A stretch of DNA of 64,000 nucleotides from Lewinella sp041392765 (GCA_041392765.1 JAWKLL010000006.1:62001-126000), one strand, 5' to 3'; numbered from the stretch's first letter, positions 41,530-52,000 are shown. Numbers and translations: made by a program. The notes: generated from the letters alone by a model not told the origin.

Positions 41530-42966
41530 TCATTGTGAAGTAATGGGCAGCCACTCCATCACTTCTAACTTGCGCCAAGTAGAGTCCATCTTCAACTGGA
41601 GTGTGTCGCGTAGCTGGTAAGCTTGAAGGCTATCCGTGAGGAGGTCATCGAGAAAAATGAGAAATCCGCGCCCCGTGCCACCGAGGCATGGCGGCCATAC
41701 GGCAGTGGCATTCACCCCAACATCATTCCACCGAGACATCGTTTCCTTTGCATCCGGCAGGGTCGTGAAAAGGGTATCAGCAACGAGAAAAAAACGCCGA
41801 TGGATATTATTGAATCGTTCGCAGTTGTAATACGAAACCATCTCCTCACCTGCTGCCGATACTACAATTCGAGCCGTAGGCAGCGCAATACTGTCCGCAT
41901 GTTCCGACCCATCGGTCTGAATGATTTCGGCGAATTGTTCTTCGTTTACCTTTTGCAACCAAGGTTGGTAGGTAGTATCAAAAAAGCCAGCGATGGGCGC
42001 ATCAATGATGAAATACTCGGTTTCTACCCTTCTCCCCGAACTGGCTTGCAAGACTTGCTTTTTATAAAAATCCTCCTGCACAAAGCGAACGGGTATTTTT
42101 AGGTACTCAATGCGAATAAAAAAAACGGAAGCCAACAACCCCATACCCATTAAGAACCACTGGGCATAATAAGTGCGATTGAACCAGCGAAAATACTGGC
42201 TTCGCACTGGCATGAGTGCGTGGCTCAACGCATCTTTTACCCGTTGCCAAGGCCGTTGAGCCACAGCCATCGCTTTTTGCTGCCATTGCTGAAGCGTGAC
42301 CCACTTTTGAAAGGGCTGGCGCGGTACGAAATTTTGTGCTTTCCCTGCCGCCATCACCAAGTGCGGCTTCCGCTGCGGAGTGATCTCCACCAAACCAATC
42401 CCAAAACGGGTGCATTGTCGGATGAGTTCGCGTCGATATTTGTCAGGTAGATTTTCAAACACATCATAACCATAAACGACCCAACGCTCATCGGCATGGT
42501 ATTGCAAAAATTGCTCCACAGCATAAATATAGCGGTAACGAGGCAACCGATAAAACAACAAAAAATAAATACCTACCCACAACGGAATACAGCCCAACAG
42601 CAGCAAAAGGCGATAGAAAAAGTCCTCACCCACCAAAGGATACCACCCCGATAAATGACTGATTGCCAACACACAAGGCAGAAACAAACCTGCAAAAGCC
42701 ATGCCGTCCATAACGGTGTATCGTTTGCGCGGCTTGTACAATATCTCATCGCGGGTTTGGAAAGAAGTAGCTTCAAAAGTGGCTGTAAAAACGCTGCCAT
42801 CATCCCCTGTGAAACGCAAAAAACCGTCCTGCTTAATATCATTGGCACCCCGCATATCCAAGCCCGTCAACAGCGTACTGTTGAACGCCCGCGGCCTAAG
42901 GCGGTAGTAGCTCTTTAGATAGCCTAAAGCAAGCTGCTTAATCATGGATTCCGACAGTGCCGACAT
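41530..42966 (-). CDS. Hypothetical membrane protein
   Basis: I do not recognise this protein of about 478 residues. It has a cytoplasmic N-terminus with a basic stretch (YLKSYYRLRPRAF), two helices near residues 85-150 (AGLFLPCVLAISHLSGW and LLLLLGCIPLWVGIYFLLFY), a middle domain (about 160-260) and a third helix (about 280-300), then a C-terminal extracytoplasmic domain of about 190 residues (YFIIDAPIAGFF... LGGTGRGFLIFLDDLLTD). ATG 42966 follows the folP stop directly; coupling is likely. Confidence 0.7.
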   Translation of the reverse strand: MSALSESMIKQLALGYLKSYYRLRPRAFNSTLLTGLDMRGANDIKQDGFLRFTGDDGSVFTATFEATSFQTRDEILYKPRKRYTVMDGMAFAGLFLPCVLAISHLSGWYPLVGEDFFYRLLLLLGCIPLWVGIYFLLFYRLPRYRYIYAVEQFLQYHADERWVVYGYDVFENLPDKYRRELIRQCTRFGIGLVEITPQRKPHLVMAAGKAQNFVPRQPFQKWVTLQQWQQKAMAVAQRPWQRVKDALSHALMPVRSQYFRWFNRTYYAQWFLMGMGLLASVFFIRIEYLKIPVRFVQEDFYKKQVLQASSGRRVETEYFIIDAPIAGFFDTTYQPWLQKVNEEQFAEIIQTDGSEHADSIALPTARIVVSAAGEEMVSYYNCERFNNIHRRFFLVADTLFTTLPDAKETMSRWNDVGVNATAVWPPCLGGTGRGFLIFLDDLLTDSLQAYQLRDTLQLKMDSTWRKLEVMEWLPITSQ

Positions 42967-42968
42967 TG

Positions 42969-43811
42969 CTATGCTGGTTCTAATTGTTGCCACAAAAGTA
43001 CAACTTCCCGTGCCTCCCGCACATCATGTACCCGTAAAATACGCGCTCCCTGTTGCAAAGCTACCATATTCAATGCCGTAGTACCATTCAGTGCCTTATC
43101 GGGAACGGTATCCAGCAACTTGTAAATCATCGACTTACGAGAAATACCCGCCAATAAAGGCACCCCCGGCACGCCTAACAGATGCAACTCCCGCAGCAGT
43201 TGGTAATTGTGGTCAAGGGTCTTCCCAAACCCAAAACCCGGGTCGATAACTATATCTTTGACACCTAACTGGCGCAATTGGTAGATTTCCTGAATAAAAA
43301 AATCCAAGACTTCCAACGTAACGTTTTCATAATGAGGCTGCTGTTGCATATTGCCTGGCACGCCTTGCATGTGCATGAGGATGTAGGGCACCTGTAAATC
43401 GGCTACCGTTGCATATAACTGGGGGTCGATACGGCCCGCAGAAATATCGTTTATAATAGAAGCCCCTGCAGCCACTGCTTGTGCGGCTGTTGTGCTATGC
43501 ACCGTATCAATGGATAGGATACATGGTGAAAACCGCTGGTGGATAGCAGCTATCACAGGTATTACACGGGCACATTCTTCTTCGGGGGTGATGATGGTAG
43601 CACCTGGCCGGCTAGACATCCCACCAATATCCAGTATATCAGCACCCTCCGCCAGCATACGGTCGGCGATGCGCAGCGCAGCATCCACGGCTGATGCCCG
43701 GCTTGCCGCAAAAAACGAATCCGGCGTAACATTGATGATACCCATGATGCGCGGTGTCTCCAAATCCAATAAAATGCCGCCACAATTGAGTGTACGCTGA
43801 GGAAAAATCAT
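42969..43811 (-). CDS. folP: Dihydropteroate synthase
   Basis: Joins p-aminobenzoate to dihydropterin diphosphate in folate synthesis. The 280-residue TIM barrel has the first signature MGIINVTPDSFFAASRA, which has the D-S-F of NVTPDSF but lacks the usual following SDGG. The second signature is ADILDIGGMSSRPGA, followed later by VIDPGFGFGKTLDHN and LAGISRKSM. All substrate-binding residues seen in the barrel are conserved in type. It is the first gene of a leftward group with the membrane protein and YheT hydrolase. Start ATG 43811. Confidence 0.94.
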   Translation of the reverse strand: MIFPQRTLNCGGILLDLETPRIMGIINVTPDSFFAASRASAVDAALRIADRMLAEGADILDIGGMSSRPGATIITPEEECARVIPVIAAIHQRFSPCILSIDTVHSTTAAQAVAAGASIINDISAGRIDPQLYATVADLQVPYILMHMQGVPGNMQQQPHYENVTLEVLDFFIQEIYQLRQLGVKDIVIDPGFGFGKTLDHNYQLLRELHLLGVPGVPLLAGISRKSMIYKLLDTVPDKALNGTTALNMVALQQGARILRVHDVREAREVVLLWQQLEPA

Positions 43812-43870
43812 GCCCTTGTTATTGTTGCGGGTTAAAGTTATTAAATTTGCTGCAAGTTGAACAGATCACT

Positions 43871-45060
43871 ATGGCTATAAACGTACAAAAGGCAAATAAG
43901 ATAGGAAAGGCACTGATCGTAGTATGCCTACTGGCACTTGCCGTCCTTATCGTAACTCGCTATTATAAAAGCAAGCCTTAGCAGCCTGTTGGCACCTCCT
44001 GCGGAGTACCAGTTGCAGTATATGCCCTCGGACTACGAACTGGATATTGATATTGACAACGCCGTGGCTATAGCTGCCAATCCTCAGCGATACCGGCGAG
44101 AGTTCGACCAGTTGGTACACGACCTCAACGTGAGTGTATTGCGCCACGTCAGCAAACGCATGGGGCTTAAAGACAGCCTACAATATGCCGTGATACGGGA
44201 ATACGAACAAAATCACCACGACTATTTGAAAGGGCTGTATTACAACGATTTCACGAAGCTGCAAGATTCCACCTCCCAGCTTTACGAAACATGGTACGAC
44301 AACCAAAACGGAGGCGCAGCCAAGGCATTTGAAGAAGTAACCTCCAAATATACCTGCTACCTCATCAACCAAATCATGGCTACCGTGCTGACAACCAAAG
44401 GCGGCATGGTATTGGCCAAAGGCCAGGTTTGGACACCCCTTGCGGCATTGCCATGACGGAAGCCTTGGGCCGCTGATTGCCCGCATGGAGGAGCGTGCCG
44501 CCATTGAAGACTTTGGCAAAGCACACGGCTTGCTACAAGAAAAGGTAGAGCGCGTCATTGCGGAACTTGCTACTATGGAAGTGCGCGATAAAAAAGGCAT
44601 CAACAAACAGATGCAGACTAAAATTTGGGGTGTCAATGTATCCAGCTCCGATCTGGAGATTACGGCCATATCGATCCTCAAGGTAGGCTTTCGGTTGGAT
44701 GATTATTTCGACGTCAACCTCAATTCTAAAGCAAAAATTGTGACCGTCACCCTACCCGAACCCGTAGTATTAAGCCACGAGGTATATCCCAAAATTGAAA
44801 AATTAGACATCGGTTGGCTGCGCGAAGTGGAATCGGTGAATTTCAACGAAAGTTTCAACGCCTTGCGCAAGGAGTTCCGTCGGGAAGCCGTAGAGAGTAA
44901 TATCATGGATCGCTCCAAGCAGCAAGCGGTGGAACTGATGAATACGATGTTTGGCCCCTTGGTGAAATCAATCAGCAGCCGCTACGAACTCAAGGTAGTA
45001 TTCAGAAATAATCCACAGCATGATACCTTAGAAGGAGCGGGTGTTCCTTTACAGGATTAG
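43871..45060 (+). pseudogene. DUF4230 membrane-anchored protein, disrupted by frameshifts
   Basis: ATG 43871 starts an N-terminal helix (KALIVVCLLALAVLIVTRYY). The frame breaks at the AAAA run near 43970 and continues as SLLAPPAEYQLQYMPSDYEL through YLINQIMATVLTTKGGMVLA to about 44425. It breaks again (GLDTPCGIAMTEAL, then PLIARMEERAAIEDF) and then runs to 45060. The C-terminal part (about 170 residues) is DUF4230: ITAISILKVGFRLDDYFDVN, VTVTLPEPVVLSHEVYP. The joined protein is near 390 residues. A membrane anchor followed by a large outer domain suits the known topology of DUF4230 proteins. Three or more single-base errors would restore it. Confidence 0.75.
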
Positions 45061-45134
45061 CCCAAGTTGCTGCTTAGTTATCTAACCGCCCGCTTGGCGA
45101 TACTGAAAACCGTTCACAAAAGCCTGCCGATACC

Positions 45135-45920
45135 ATGTCAGCGTTCAAGCGTTTTTTCCTTACGGAAACCAATATGTTGCTGGCGATCTTCCTCAACTCG
45201 ATCGTCATTTTCGCACTCTATTTCCCTTCTTTAGAGAATGTGCGTTGGTTGGAAAACATCGACCACTTTTTCATTTTTCTGTTCACACTGGAGGCCATTG
45301 TCAAAATACGCCACTTAGGCTGGCAGGCTTATTGGGAAAGTCGTTGGAATCGCTTCGACTTGACCATTGTGCTGGGCAGTATGCCCACGCTGCTCACGGG
45401 TATTTTGCCAGTTCCCGACACCTCTCTACTCATCGTGCTGCGTTTGTTCAGGTTACTCCGTTTGGTGCGGTTTCTGCGGTTCATTCCCAATATGGCCAAG
45501 ATCATGCAGGGGTTGGGTAGGGCATTGAAGTCATCGGTTTTCGTTATTTTAGCGTTGATGTTCCTCAATCTGCTACTGGCGTTGATCAGTTGCCAATTAT
45601 ATGGAAAAGTAGCACCCGAGTATTTTGGCAACCCCCTCGTCTCGGCCTATTCCATTTTTCAGTTGTTTACGATAGAAGGCTGGAACGACATTGCCCAAGC
45701 GGTAGCCATCCAAACGGACAATGATTTCCTGATGGGAATGACTCGCTTTTATTTCGGGTTGGTAGTGCTGCTGGGGGGCATCTTCGGTATGTCTTTGGCC
45801 AACGCCGTATTCGTGGACGAAATGACGATGGACAACAACAACGAATTAGAAGCCAAAATCGACAACCTACAGCTTGAAATCCGAGCATTGAAAGAGCTCC
45901 TTCAAAACCGCCAGCCATGA
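45135..45920 (+). CDS. Voltage-gated ion channel (bacterial sodium/calcium-channel type)
   Basis: A 261-residue six-helix channel subunit. S4 carries the arginines LRLFRLLRLVRFLRF with three-residue spacing, S2/S3 have charged partners (LEAIVKIRHLGW, WNRFDLTIVLGSM) and the pore has FTIEGWNDIAQA, whose EGW resembles calcium-channel filters; NaChBac has ESW at this place. After S6 an acidic neck leads to a coiled coil (NELEAKIDNLQLEIRALKELLQNR), the tetramerisation helix known from BacNav. ATG 45135. Its last codons overlap the start of the exonuclease gene (ATGA). Confidence 0.92.
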   Translation: MSAFKRFFLTETNMLLAIFLNSIVIFALYFPSLENVRWLENIDHFFIFLFTLEAIVKIRHLGWQAYWESRWNRFDLTIVLGSMPTLLTGILPVPDTSLLIVLRLFRLLRLVRFLRFIPNMAKIMQGLGRALKSSVFVILALMFLNLLLALISCQLYGKVAPEYFGNPLVSAYSIFQLFTIEGWNDIAQAVAIQTDNDFLMGMTRFYFGLVVLLGGIFGMSLANAVFVDEMTMDNNNELEAKIDNLQLEIRALKELLQNRQP

Positions 45921-46459
45921 ATTTCATCATATTCGATATTGAAGCCACTTGTTGGGAAGGCCGTCCCCCTTCCATGACACCAGAAACTATCGAGATAGGC
46001 GCGGTGAAAATGGATGCATACGGTGATGTACACGGCACTTTCCAGCGCTTTATCAAACCCGTGTTGCACCCGCAATTATCCTTGTTTTGCCGCCAACTCA
46101 CCAACATCAGCCAAGTTGACATCAACCGCGCACGCACTTTTCCCGATGTAATCAATGAATTCCAAGACTGGATCGACATTTGGGAGGAAGATTACCTCCT
46201 TTGCTCTTGGGGGCAATTCGACCAACGCCTTTTCCGACAGGACTGCACCCTCCACCACCTCGATGATGAATGGACGGATCCCCACATCAATCTCAAACAG
46301 CAATACACCGAAATCAAAAAGCTCTCCAAAGCACGCGGACTCAAAAAAGCCGTAGAAATCGAAGGTTTTGAATGGCAAGGCGACCACCACCGCGCTTTAG
46401 ATGATGCCCGCAATTTGGCAGCTATTTTCCGCAAATACTTGGATGTGTGGCGGTATTGA
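45917..46459 (+). CDS. DEDDh 3'-5' exonuclease, ERI1-like
   Basis: A 180-residue exonuclease of the RNase T/ERI1 type. Exo I motif FIIFDIEATCWEG (Asp-Glu), Exo II SWGQFDQRLF (Asp) and Exo III HHRALDDARNLA (His-Asp) are intact. The FxDxExT/CW pattern is closer to ERI1/KapD proteins than to DNA polymerase epsilon. Start overlaps the channel stop by four bases, so the two are coupled. A terminator-like hairpin follows. Confidence 0.9.
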   Translation: MNFIIFDIEATCWEGRPPSMTPETIEIGAVKMDAYGDVHGTFQRFIKPVLHPQLSLFCRQLTNISQVDINRARTFPDVINEFQDWIDIWEEDYLLCSWGQFDQRLFRQDCTLHHLDDEWTDPHINLKQQYTEIKKLSKARGLKKAVEIEGFEWQGDHHRALDDARNLAAIFRKYLDVWRY

Positions 46460-46536
46460 TTTTTTTGACCGTCTCATTGTTATCAAGAACTATAAGCTTT
46501 TCCACCGCCACCTAGGTTTCTCGTATCCCCATAACG

Positions 46537-46574
46537 ACGACGAGCCGCTCGGTGATGACCGAACGACTCGTCGT
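46537..46574. terminator. Hairpin after the exonuclease gene
   Basis: ACGACGAG (46537-46544) pairs with CTCGTCGT (46567-46574), with an inner TCGGT/ACCGA stem. It lies between two convergent genes. Confidence 0.65.
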
Positions 46575-46694
46575 TTATACCTGCCTTATCGAGTTTTAGC
46601 AGGTTTTGGCACTGCTAAGGCAAAGTACTAGTTGCTGGTTGCTTCTTCAAAATATCAGAAGAAAGGGAGCAATGGGCAACTCTTCATAAAAAAG

Positions 46695-47442
46695 TTAAAA
46701 GGAAAACACATAACACAAAGTCTCCTCTGGACAATCTTGAAATGCAGGATCAGCAGAGGTTGAATAATCAATAGTTACACAAAGCTGATGTAAAACACCT
46801 GGATTAATATTACAAGGATCATTTATCAAAGAGTACTCCATTGTTGTACCATTCGGCCCATTTGAAGTATTTGTTCCATAATTACAAATACAATCTATTA
46901 CCCAAGTGTTCGTAGAACCAAAAGGCGATCCAATAAGTTGTGGAATTATTGTTTCGGGAAATTCAACAACAACAGTTAAAAAAGGATCGGGACACCCTCC
47001 ACCTGGAGTTGGAGGTTGAGGGCGGTTGGCACAAATATCAAAACAAGAAGCACACGCATAATTAGTTCCAAAAGCCGAAACATTGAGCTTTGCGGTTCCT
47101 GCACCATTGGCGACTATCGTAACTGTGTTGCCCACATTTGAACCTACAAAGCTAAAAGTACCAAGAGAGTTATTAGTCAGAGTCCAAACTACAGTGACAC
47201 CACTAGGCACACTAACTGTAAACGTGCGTTGCTCTCCCACCTCAAAACAACTGGCATCAATTTTCCCTACAAACATACATTCTTCATTTCTGGGTCTTCG
47301 CCCATCCTTTGTTCCAACCTCCTCAGCTAGAACTAACTCTGATGACTCTTTGACATTTTCACAAGAAAGAAGAAAGAAGAAAGAAGAAAGAAGAAAGAAG
47401 AAAGAAGAAAGAAGCCTTCATAACAAAATTACTAATTTTCAT
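46695..47442 (-). CDS. Surface lipoprotein with a heptanucleotide repeat in the signal peptide (frame currently closed)
   Basis: From ATG 47442 (or in-frame ATG 47421) the signal peptide reads MKISNFVMKASFFFLLSSFF and then, through seven CTTCTTT units (47363-47411), LLSSFL and a TGA. The body is in another frame: LLSCENVKESSELVLAEEVG at 47375-47320, then KIDASCFEVGEQ and a beta-rich, Cys-rich domain (TFTVSVPSGVTVVWTL, an Ig-like strand pair; CASCFDICAN; ending CYVFSF at 46695). Removing one 7-bp unit joins signal and body exactly at LLSC, giving a lipoprotein with 222 mature residues. The protein family is unknown. It follows the SusD terminator on the same strand and has its own promoter. 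The present number of units makes the gene OFF. Confidence 0.8.
47363..47411 (-). repeat. Simple sequence repeat, (CTTCTTT)7 on the coding strand
   Basis: Seven exact copies of AAGAAAG on the plus strand, plus a partial AAG. The unit length of seven means each gain or loss changes the reading frame. It lies inside the signal-peptide codons of the leftward lipoprotein. Confidence 0.95.
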
Positions 47443-47465
47443 AATATAAGGTATTTGGTTCAATG

Positions 47466-47496
47466 CAAACATAGTGATATATTCGGTATAATCCAA
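47466..47496 (-). promoter_or_regulatory. Bacteroidota-type promoter of the phase-variable lipoprotein
   Basis: On the minus strand: TTGG (47496-47493), 19 bases, TATGTTTG (47473-47466). Both the boxes and spacing fit the TTTG/TAnnTTTG promoter. The start codon is 24 bases after the -7 box. Confidence 0.7.
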
Positions 47497-47585
47497 TAAT
47501 ATCCAAAATTATTTTTCCAGCAGTATAAAAAGTGCATTTGATAACTTTAAACAGTGCTAACTCACTTTCAGCACGATATAATAAA

Positions 47586-47624
47586 ACAACCCCGAATGGT
47601 ATTAAATCTACCATCCGGGGTTGT
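47586..47624 (-). terminator. Terminator of the SusCD operon
   Basis: ACAACCCCGGATGGTA (minus strand, from 47624) pairs with TACCATTCGGGGTTGT, 15 of 16 bases, followed by TTTTATTA. Confidence 0.85.
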
Positions 47625-47658
47625 ATTAATATTTCACAACTTTTATAAAAAGACCTGC

Positions 47659-49014
47659 TTATTCGTTGACAGGAGTCGGTACGAACAGATCAACTAATCC
47701 AGGGAAATTAGCATTTGAAGACTCTTCACTGGATGGGTAGATAAAACGTTGTGCGATGCTATTTTCGGTACGATCCGTGCTAACACCCAAGAAGTTTTTG
47801 GTACGGTTTACATCGTAGAATGTAGGAAGACCAATAACACTCAAGTATTTTTCTTCCAATATCTCACGAAGCAATGCGTCTTCCTGCGATTCGCTCTGTG
47901 TGTTGGCGATTCCGCCAGTAGCAAAATCAGTCAACATATAATCTACATATAGACCTCCGCCAAGGCGGGCATCCCATGCAGCACGAACGTTGTTTAGGGC
48001 AGTAATAGCCTTATCTAAGTCACCTGCACGCACGGCGCACTCTGCAATGATCAACTGAACTTCCTCGAAAGAAATCAACGGGAAAGAAGCATCAATGGCA
48101 AATGCACCGGAAGAAGTATTAAGAAGATCGTCAGTGATGTAGTAAGCTTTACGAGCTGTTTCATCCGTCTTGCTATTACCTCTGTAAGCAGCGTTATCGG
48201 AAGACAGAATCTTAGACATATAGCTATCTCCGAAAGTAAGGTAGCCATCACGCTGTTCCACCGCAAATTGCCAGAAAAGGTTTTCTGAATAGTTAGAGGT
48301 AGAATGGGTAATGTTCACAGAAGACGCTGGTGTGTCAAAAGCAGCAGCCTCCGCAGCAGATAATGCCGCAGAATAATTACCAGTCAACAGATGGTATCTA
48401 GCAGACAAAGCCGAAGCGATGCTCTTCCAAGAAGAAGATGTTTCATAGATACCAAATCCGTTTTTGAAATCGATAACATTTCCAGCCCCTTTAGTAAGCA
48501 ACTCCTGAACACCGGAGAAAACAGTGAGCTGGTTGTCGTACTTAGGATCAGGAAAACTGGTAAAGTCTCCTACTTCAGAAAAAGGTACATTTCCGAACAA
48601 GGCAGCAGCCTCCCCGAAGTAATAAGCCCGAATAATTTGGGCAACACCCGCGTATTCTGCATTACCGTCTGTAAGTGCTTTTTCCTCAGCAATTTTGGCC
48701 TGTGCAACCCCACTCTGATAAATATCTGCCCAAATGGCATCAAAATCAGAAGAGAGGATATTGTAGTTATCGTAAGAAATGTACTGGCGGTCAGAACCTG
48801 TCATTTGGTCTGCCCACATAGCAGTAATCCTAGCAGGATCAGCCTCGGCCACAGAGGCCGTGTTCAAAACGATGTGGTTGATCATCAACCCAACAGGTAC
48901 GTCAGTCAGGTTGTTAGGATCATTGTTAAGGTCAGCTACAACCGACTCACAACTGTAAGTCAGGCTTAACACTAACCCTAGAACGAGCATATTTTTAATT
49001 TTACCCATATTCAT
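47659..49014 (-). CDS. SusD/RagB-like nutrient-binding lipoprotein (SusD_2 type)
   Basis: Binds the ligand at the cell surface and closes over the SusC channel. The 451-residue protein has the lipobox LTYSC and the SusD_2 pattern: DLNNDPNNLTDVPVGLM, MWADQMTGSDRQY, AYYFGEAAALFGNVPFSEV and IAECAVRAGDLDKAITALNN (a TPR helix pair). The ending, YIYPSSEESSNANFPG, is normal. ATG 49014 is chosen; two more Met codons lie nearby. Gene order SusC then SusD with a 38-base gap is standard. The ligand (glycan or peptide) is unknown as no glycoside hydrolase or peptidase is adjacent. Confidence 0.92.
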   Translation of the reverse strand: MNMGKIKNMLVLGLVLSLTYSCESVVADLNNDPNNLTDVPVGLMINHIVLNTASVAEADPARITAMWADQMTGSDRQYISYDNYNILSSDFDAIWADIYQSGVAQAKIAEEKALTDGNAEYAGVAQIIRAYYFGEAAALFGNVPFSEVGDFTSFPDPKYDNQLTVFSGVQELLTKGAGNVIDFKNGFGIYETSSSWKSIASALSARYHLLTGNYSAALSAAEAAAFDTPASSVNITHSTSNYSENLFWQFAVEQRDGYLTFGDSYMSKILSSDNAAYRGNSKTDETARKAYYITDDLLNTSSGAFAIDASFPLISFEEVQLIIAECAVRAGDLDKAITALNNVRAAWDARLGGGLYVDYMLTDFATGGIANTQSESQEDALLREILEEKYLSVIGLPTFYDVNRTKNFLGVSTDRTENSIAQRFIYPSSEESSNANFPGLVDLFVPTPVNE

Positions 49015-49052
49015 TTTTTTGAGCTTGGGTGGAATAATAATCAATTCGATTA

Positions 49053-52000
49053 TTAAAATCCAAAGCGCAGGTTAAACAATATTGAACGTGTTCCTGGGTT
49101 ATTGAAATACTCCAAGCCACGCGCTTTACCTGATCCAGTCAAGCTAGTTTCAGGGTCAGTTCCTTCGAAGTCAGTCCAAAGGATAAGATTACGACCAGTA
49201 ATACCGAACTCCAAGCTAGTAAATCCGGCTTTCTCAATCATTGATTTAGGAAGGCCATAACCAATGCTTAATTCACGCAAACGAGTCCAAGATGCATCTT
49301 TGACGAATTGCTCATCCACAGGCCCGAAGCCGCCGCCAAGATCGGTGTAGTAGTCTATATCCAAAGCAAATATGTAGCCAGCACCAAAATCGGTAATATT
49401 ACCACGGAAAGTAGTTCCAGCCGGAATTACATTTCCATAATAAGTAACAAGGTCAGTAGAAGCAGTAGAAAGATTGGCTGTTTCAGGATGCACTCCGAAG
49501 TATCTCATTACACCAGCAGTACCGCCCCAAACGTCCATCTTTGGGCTGTTTCAAACAACATAGTCACCTTTACGCCCTTGTACTCAAACTCAGTACCTAA
49601 ACCTCCACGCCACTTAGGTTAGGGTCGCCTATTACCCCTTGAGTAGGATCGGCTTGAGGGAATCCGTTTTCGTCCAACATCAAGTCTCCGTTATCATCAC
49701 GCAAAAAGCGGCCACCAAAAATAGCAGCGAAAGGTGCTCCTTCAACAACAGCAGAAGACGTAGAGGTGAAACCGCCCAAAATGTAACGGCTTACCCCTGG
49801 CAAAGAAGTTACGACGTTCTTGTTGGAAGTGAAGTTACCAAACACCCTCCAATTCATATTGGAATTACTCAACACATTGTAGCCAAAATCAATTTCAACC
49901 CCTTTGTTAGAGATTTCTGCAGCATTCTGGTAAGAATCTGTAAAACCAGTACTAGCTGGTAACTCAACAGGAAGAATAGCATCTGTTGTAGTACGATCGT
50001 AGTAGGTCAACCCTAATGACAATCGGTTGGCAAAGAAACGGAAGTCACCACCAAATTCAAGTTCTGAAACCTTCTCAATAGTCAAATTAGGGTTACCGGC
50101 AGTCGAACCCAGTGCATAGGTACCTCCATAATTGACACCATCCAAGTAATCGCCCCAACCTTCTGAACCACTTGTAGTTGCGCCAAACAGGTTCTTATTC
50201 GCGTAAAGAGTAGGTTCAATACCTACTTGACCATAGGAAAGTCTCAATTTACCAAAGCTAAAACCAGCAGAAGGGTTCTCCGCGATCTTATAGCCGATGG
50301 ATGCACTTGGATAGAAAAACAACTCATCAGGAACCGTCACAGTGCGCTCTGCACGGCCAGATAATTCCAAGAATAGCTTGTTGGCGTAATCGAAATTCAA
50401 TACACTAAATACCCCATTCTTACGATTCTGAGACAAAAACTGACTGGGAGATTGGTTGTCAGCGGTAGAGTTTGCAAAAATTTCCTTGTCAGTATTCACC
50501 AAAAAATTATTCACTTCACCACTGTTACGGGCATAGGTATTATCATAAAGATTATACCCAAATGTATAACCAAGGTTCATCTTGTCAGACAATGTTGCCG
50601 CTCCGTCGGCAATAAGGAACAAATTTTGTGTCTTTTCACGAATAACATCGCGTCCGTAGTACCCCAAAGCAAAGTCGCCAGCAGAGTTGACGGGGAAGAA
50701 CGTGATACGGTCGTCTGTGTAAAAGTCAACACCATAGCGAGCTGTCAAATTCAACCCAGGTAATGCCTTCCACGTGATTTCGGGTGTCAACATAACGCGG
50801 TCAACCTCACTTGGGTTTCTTTGGCGGTTGATTGTCCAACCTGGGTTATTATAGGTTGGAGCGGCATTTCCCAAGTATCTGCGGTATCCTCTGTGTCCCT
50901 CTCTTGACAAACCGCTTGCACTAGTGTAAATGCCATCGTAGTCAGTATTGTCAAAGTCTGGAGAAGTACGGATGTATCCCAAATAGAGACCTGCCAAGTT
51001 CGAACCCTTTTGAATAAACTGCGCCTCAGAGTTGGTATAAGCACCATTCAAACGTACAGACAAATTATCTAACAAATCAACACTGTGGTTGATACGGAAG
51101 TTGTTGCGATCATAGCTAGAGTTTCCTCTAATGATACCTTCCTGACTCAGCCTAGCAAAGCTAAAGAATGTTGTACTGTTATCCCCTGTGTAGGCAATAC
51201 TAGCAGACATATCCAGTGTTTGGCCATCTTGGAATACCTGATCCCTGTTCTTGTCATTGTAAACTTCTCGTGAGTTTTTTGAAACAATCGGGTAATACAC
51301 AGTTCCTGTTTGGTTACCCGTGAAGTATTCACCTGCAGTATTTACTTCATCAGCCCCACCGGAACGGTCGGCAATGCGGTCACCCCAGCTAAAACCCGTA
51401 TTAGGTACAAACTGGCCATAATCCGTTGGATCGTATTCTCCTGTTGCAAAGTACGCGGGGAATCCTTGACCGAACTGATCCTGCTTCTCAAACTCTCTGT
51501 TGATTTGATCTACAGCGTAGCTGGTATTCACATTGATCTTGAAACGACGGCCAGCTGTTTTACCTGACTTTGTCTTGATCACGATTACACCATTGGCTGC
51601 ACCTGTACCATACACTGCAGCAGCAGATGCACCCTTCAAGACTGTGATAGACTCGATGTCTTGAGGGTTAATGTCATTGAGTCGAGACATTGCGTTTACC
51701 CCTCCCACAGACGAACGCCCCGCAGTAGTGGATGTGTTCGACATAGGAACCCCATCGATGATAATCAAGGGTGAGGCATCTCCCAAAACGGTGTTTTGTC
51801 CACGTATCTGGATGTAAGCACCCGAACCGGGATCGCCACTGTTCCGAGTGATAGTAAGGCCAGAAGTCTTTCCAGACAACCCTTGAATCACACCGGTTTC
51901 ACCAGAACGAGTCACGGCATCAGATTTGATAAGCGTAGCAGAACTAAGGTCGTTGTCCTTTTTCCTCTCTACGCCTATTGCGGTCACTACCACCTCGTCG

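Noticed and set aside
43871..43981. Separate 36-residue membrane peptide gene
   Set aside because: It is the N-terminal anchor of the DUF4230 protein; one base fewer in the AAAA run joins it to the following frame.
46537..46574. Recombinase site from ACGACGAG palindrome
   Set aside because: It sits between convergent genes and is most simply a terminator.
47363..47411. AAGAAAG repeats as a plain sequencing artefact
   Set aside because: Errors elsewhere in the window are single-base homopolymer losses; seven exact 7-bp units placed in the signal-peptide core, behind a promoter and ending one unit away from a perfect lipobox, are better explained as a biological repeat. The unit count itself could still be wrong.
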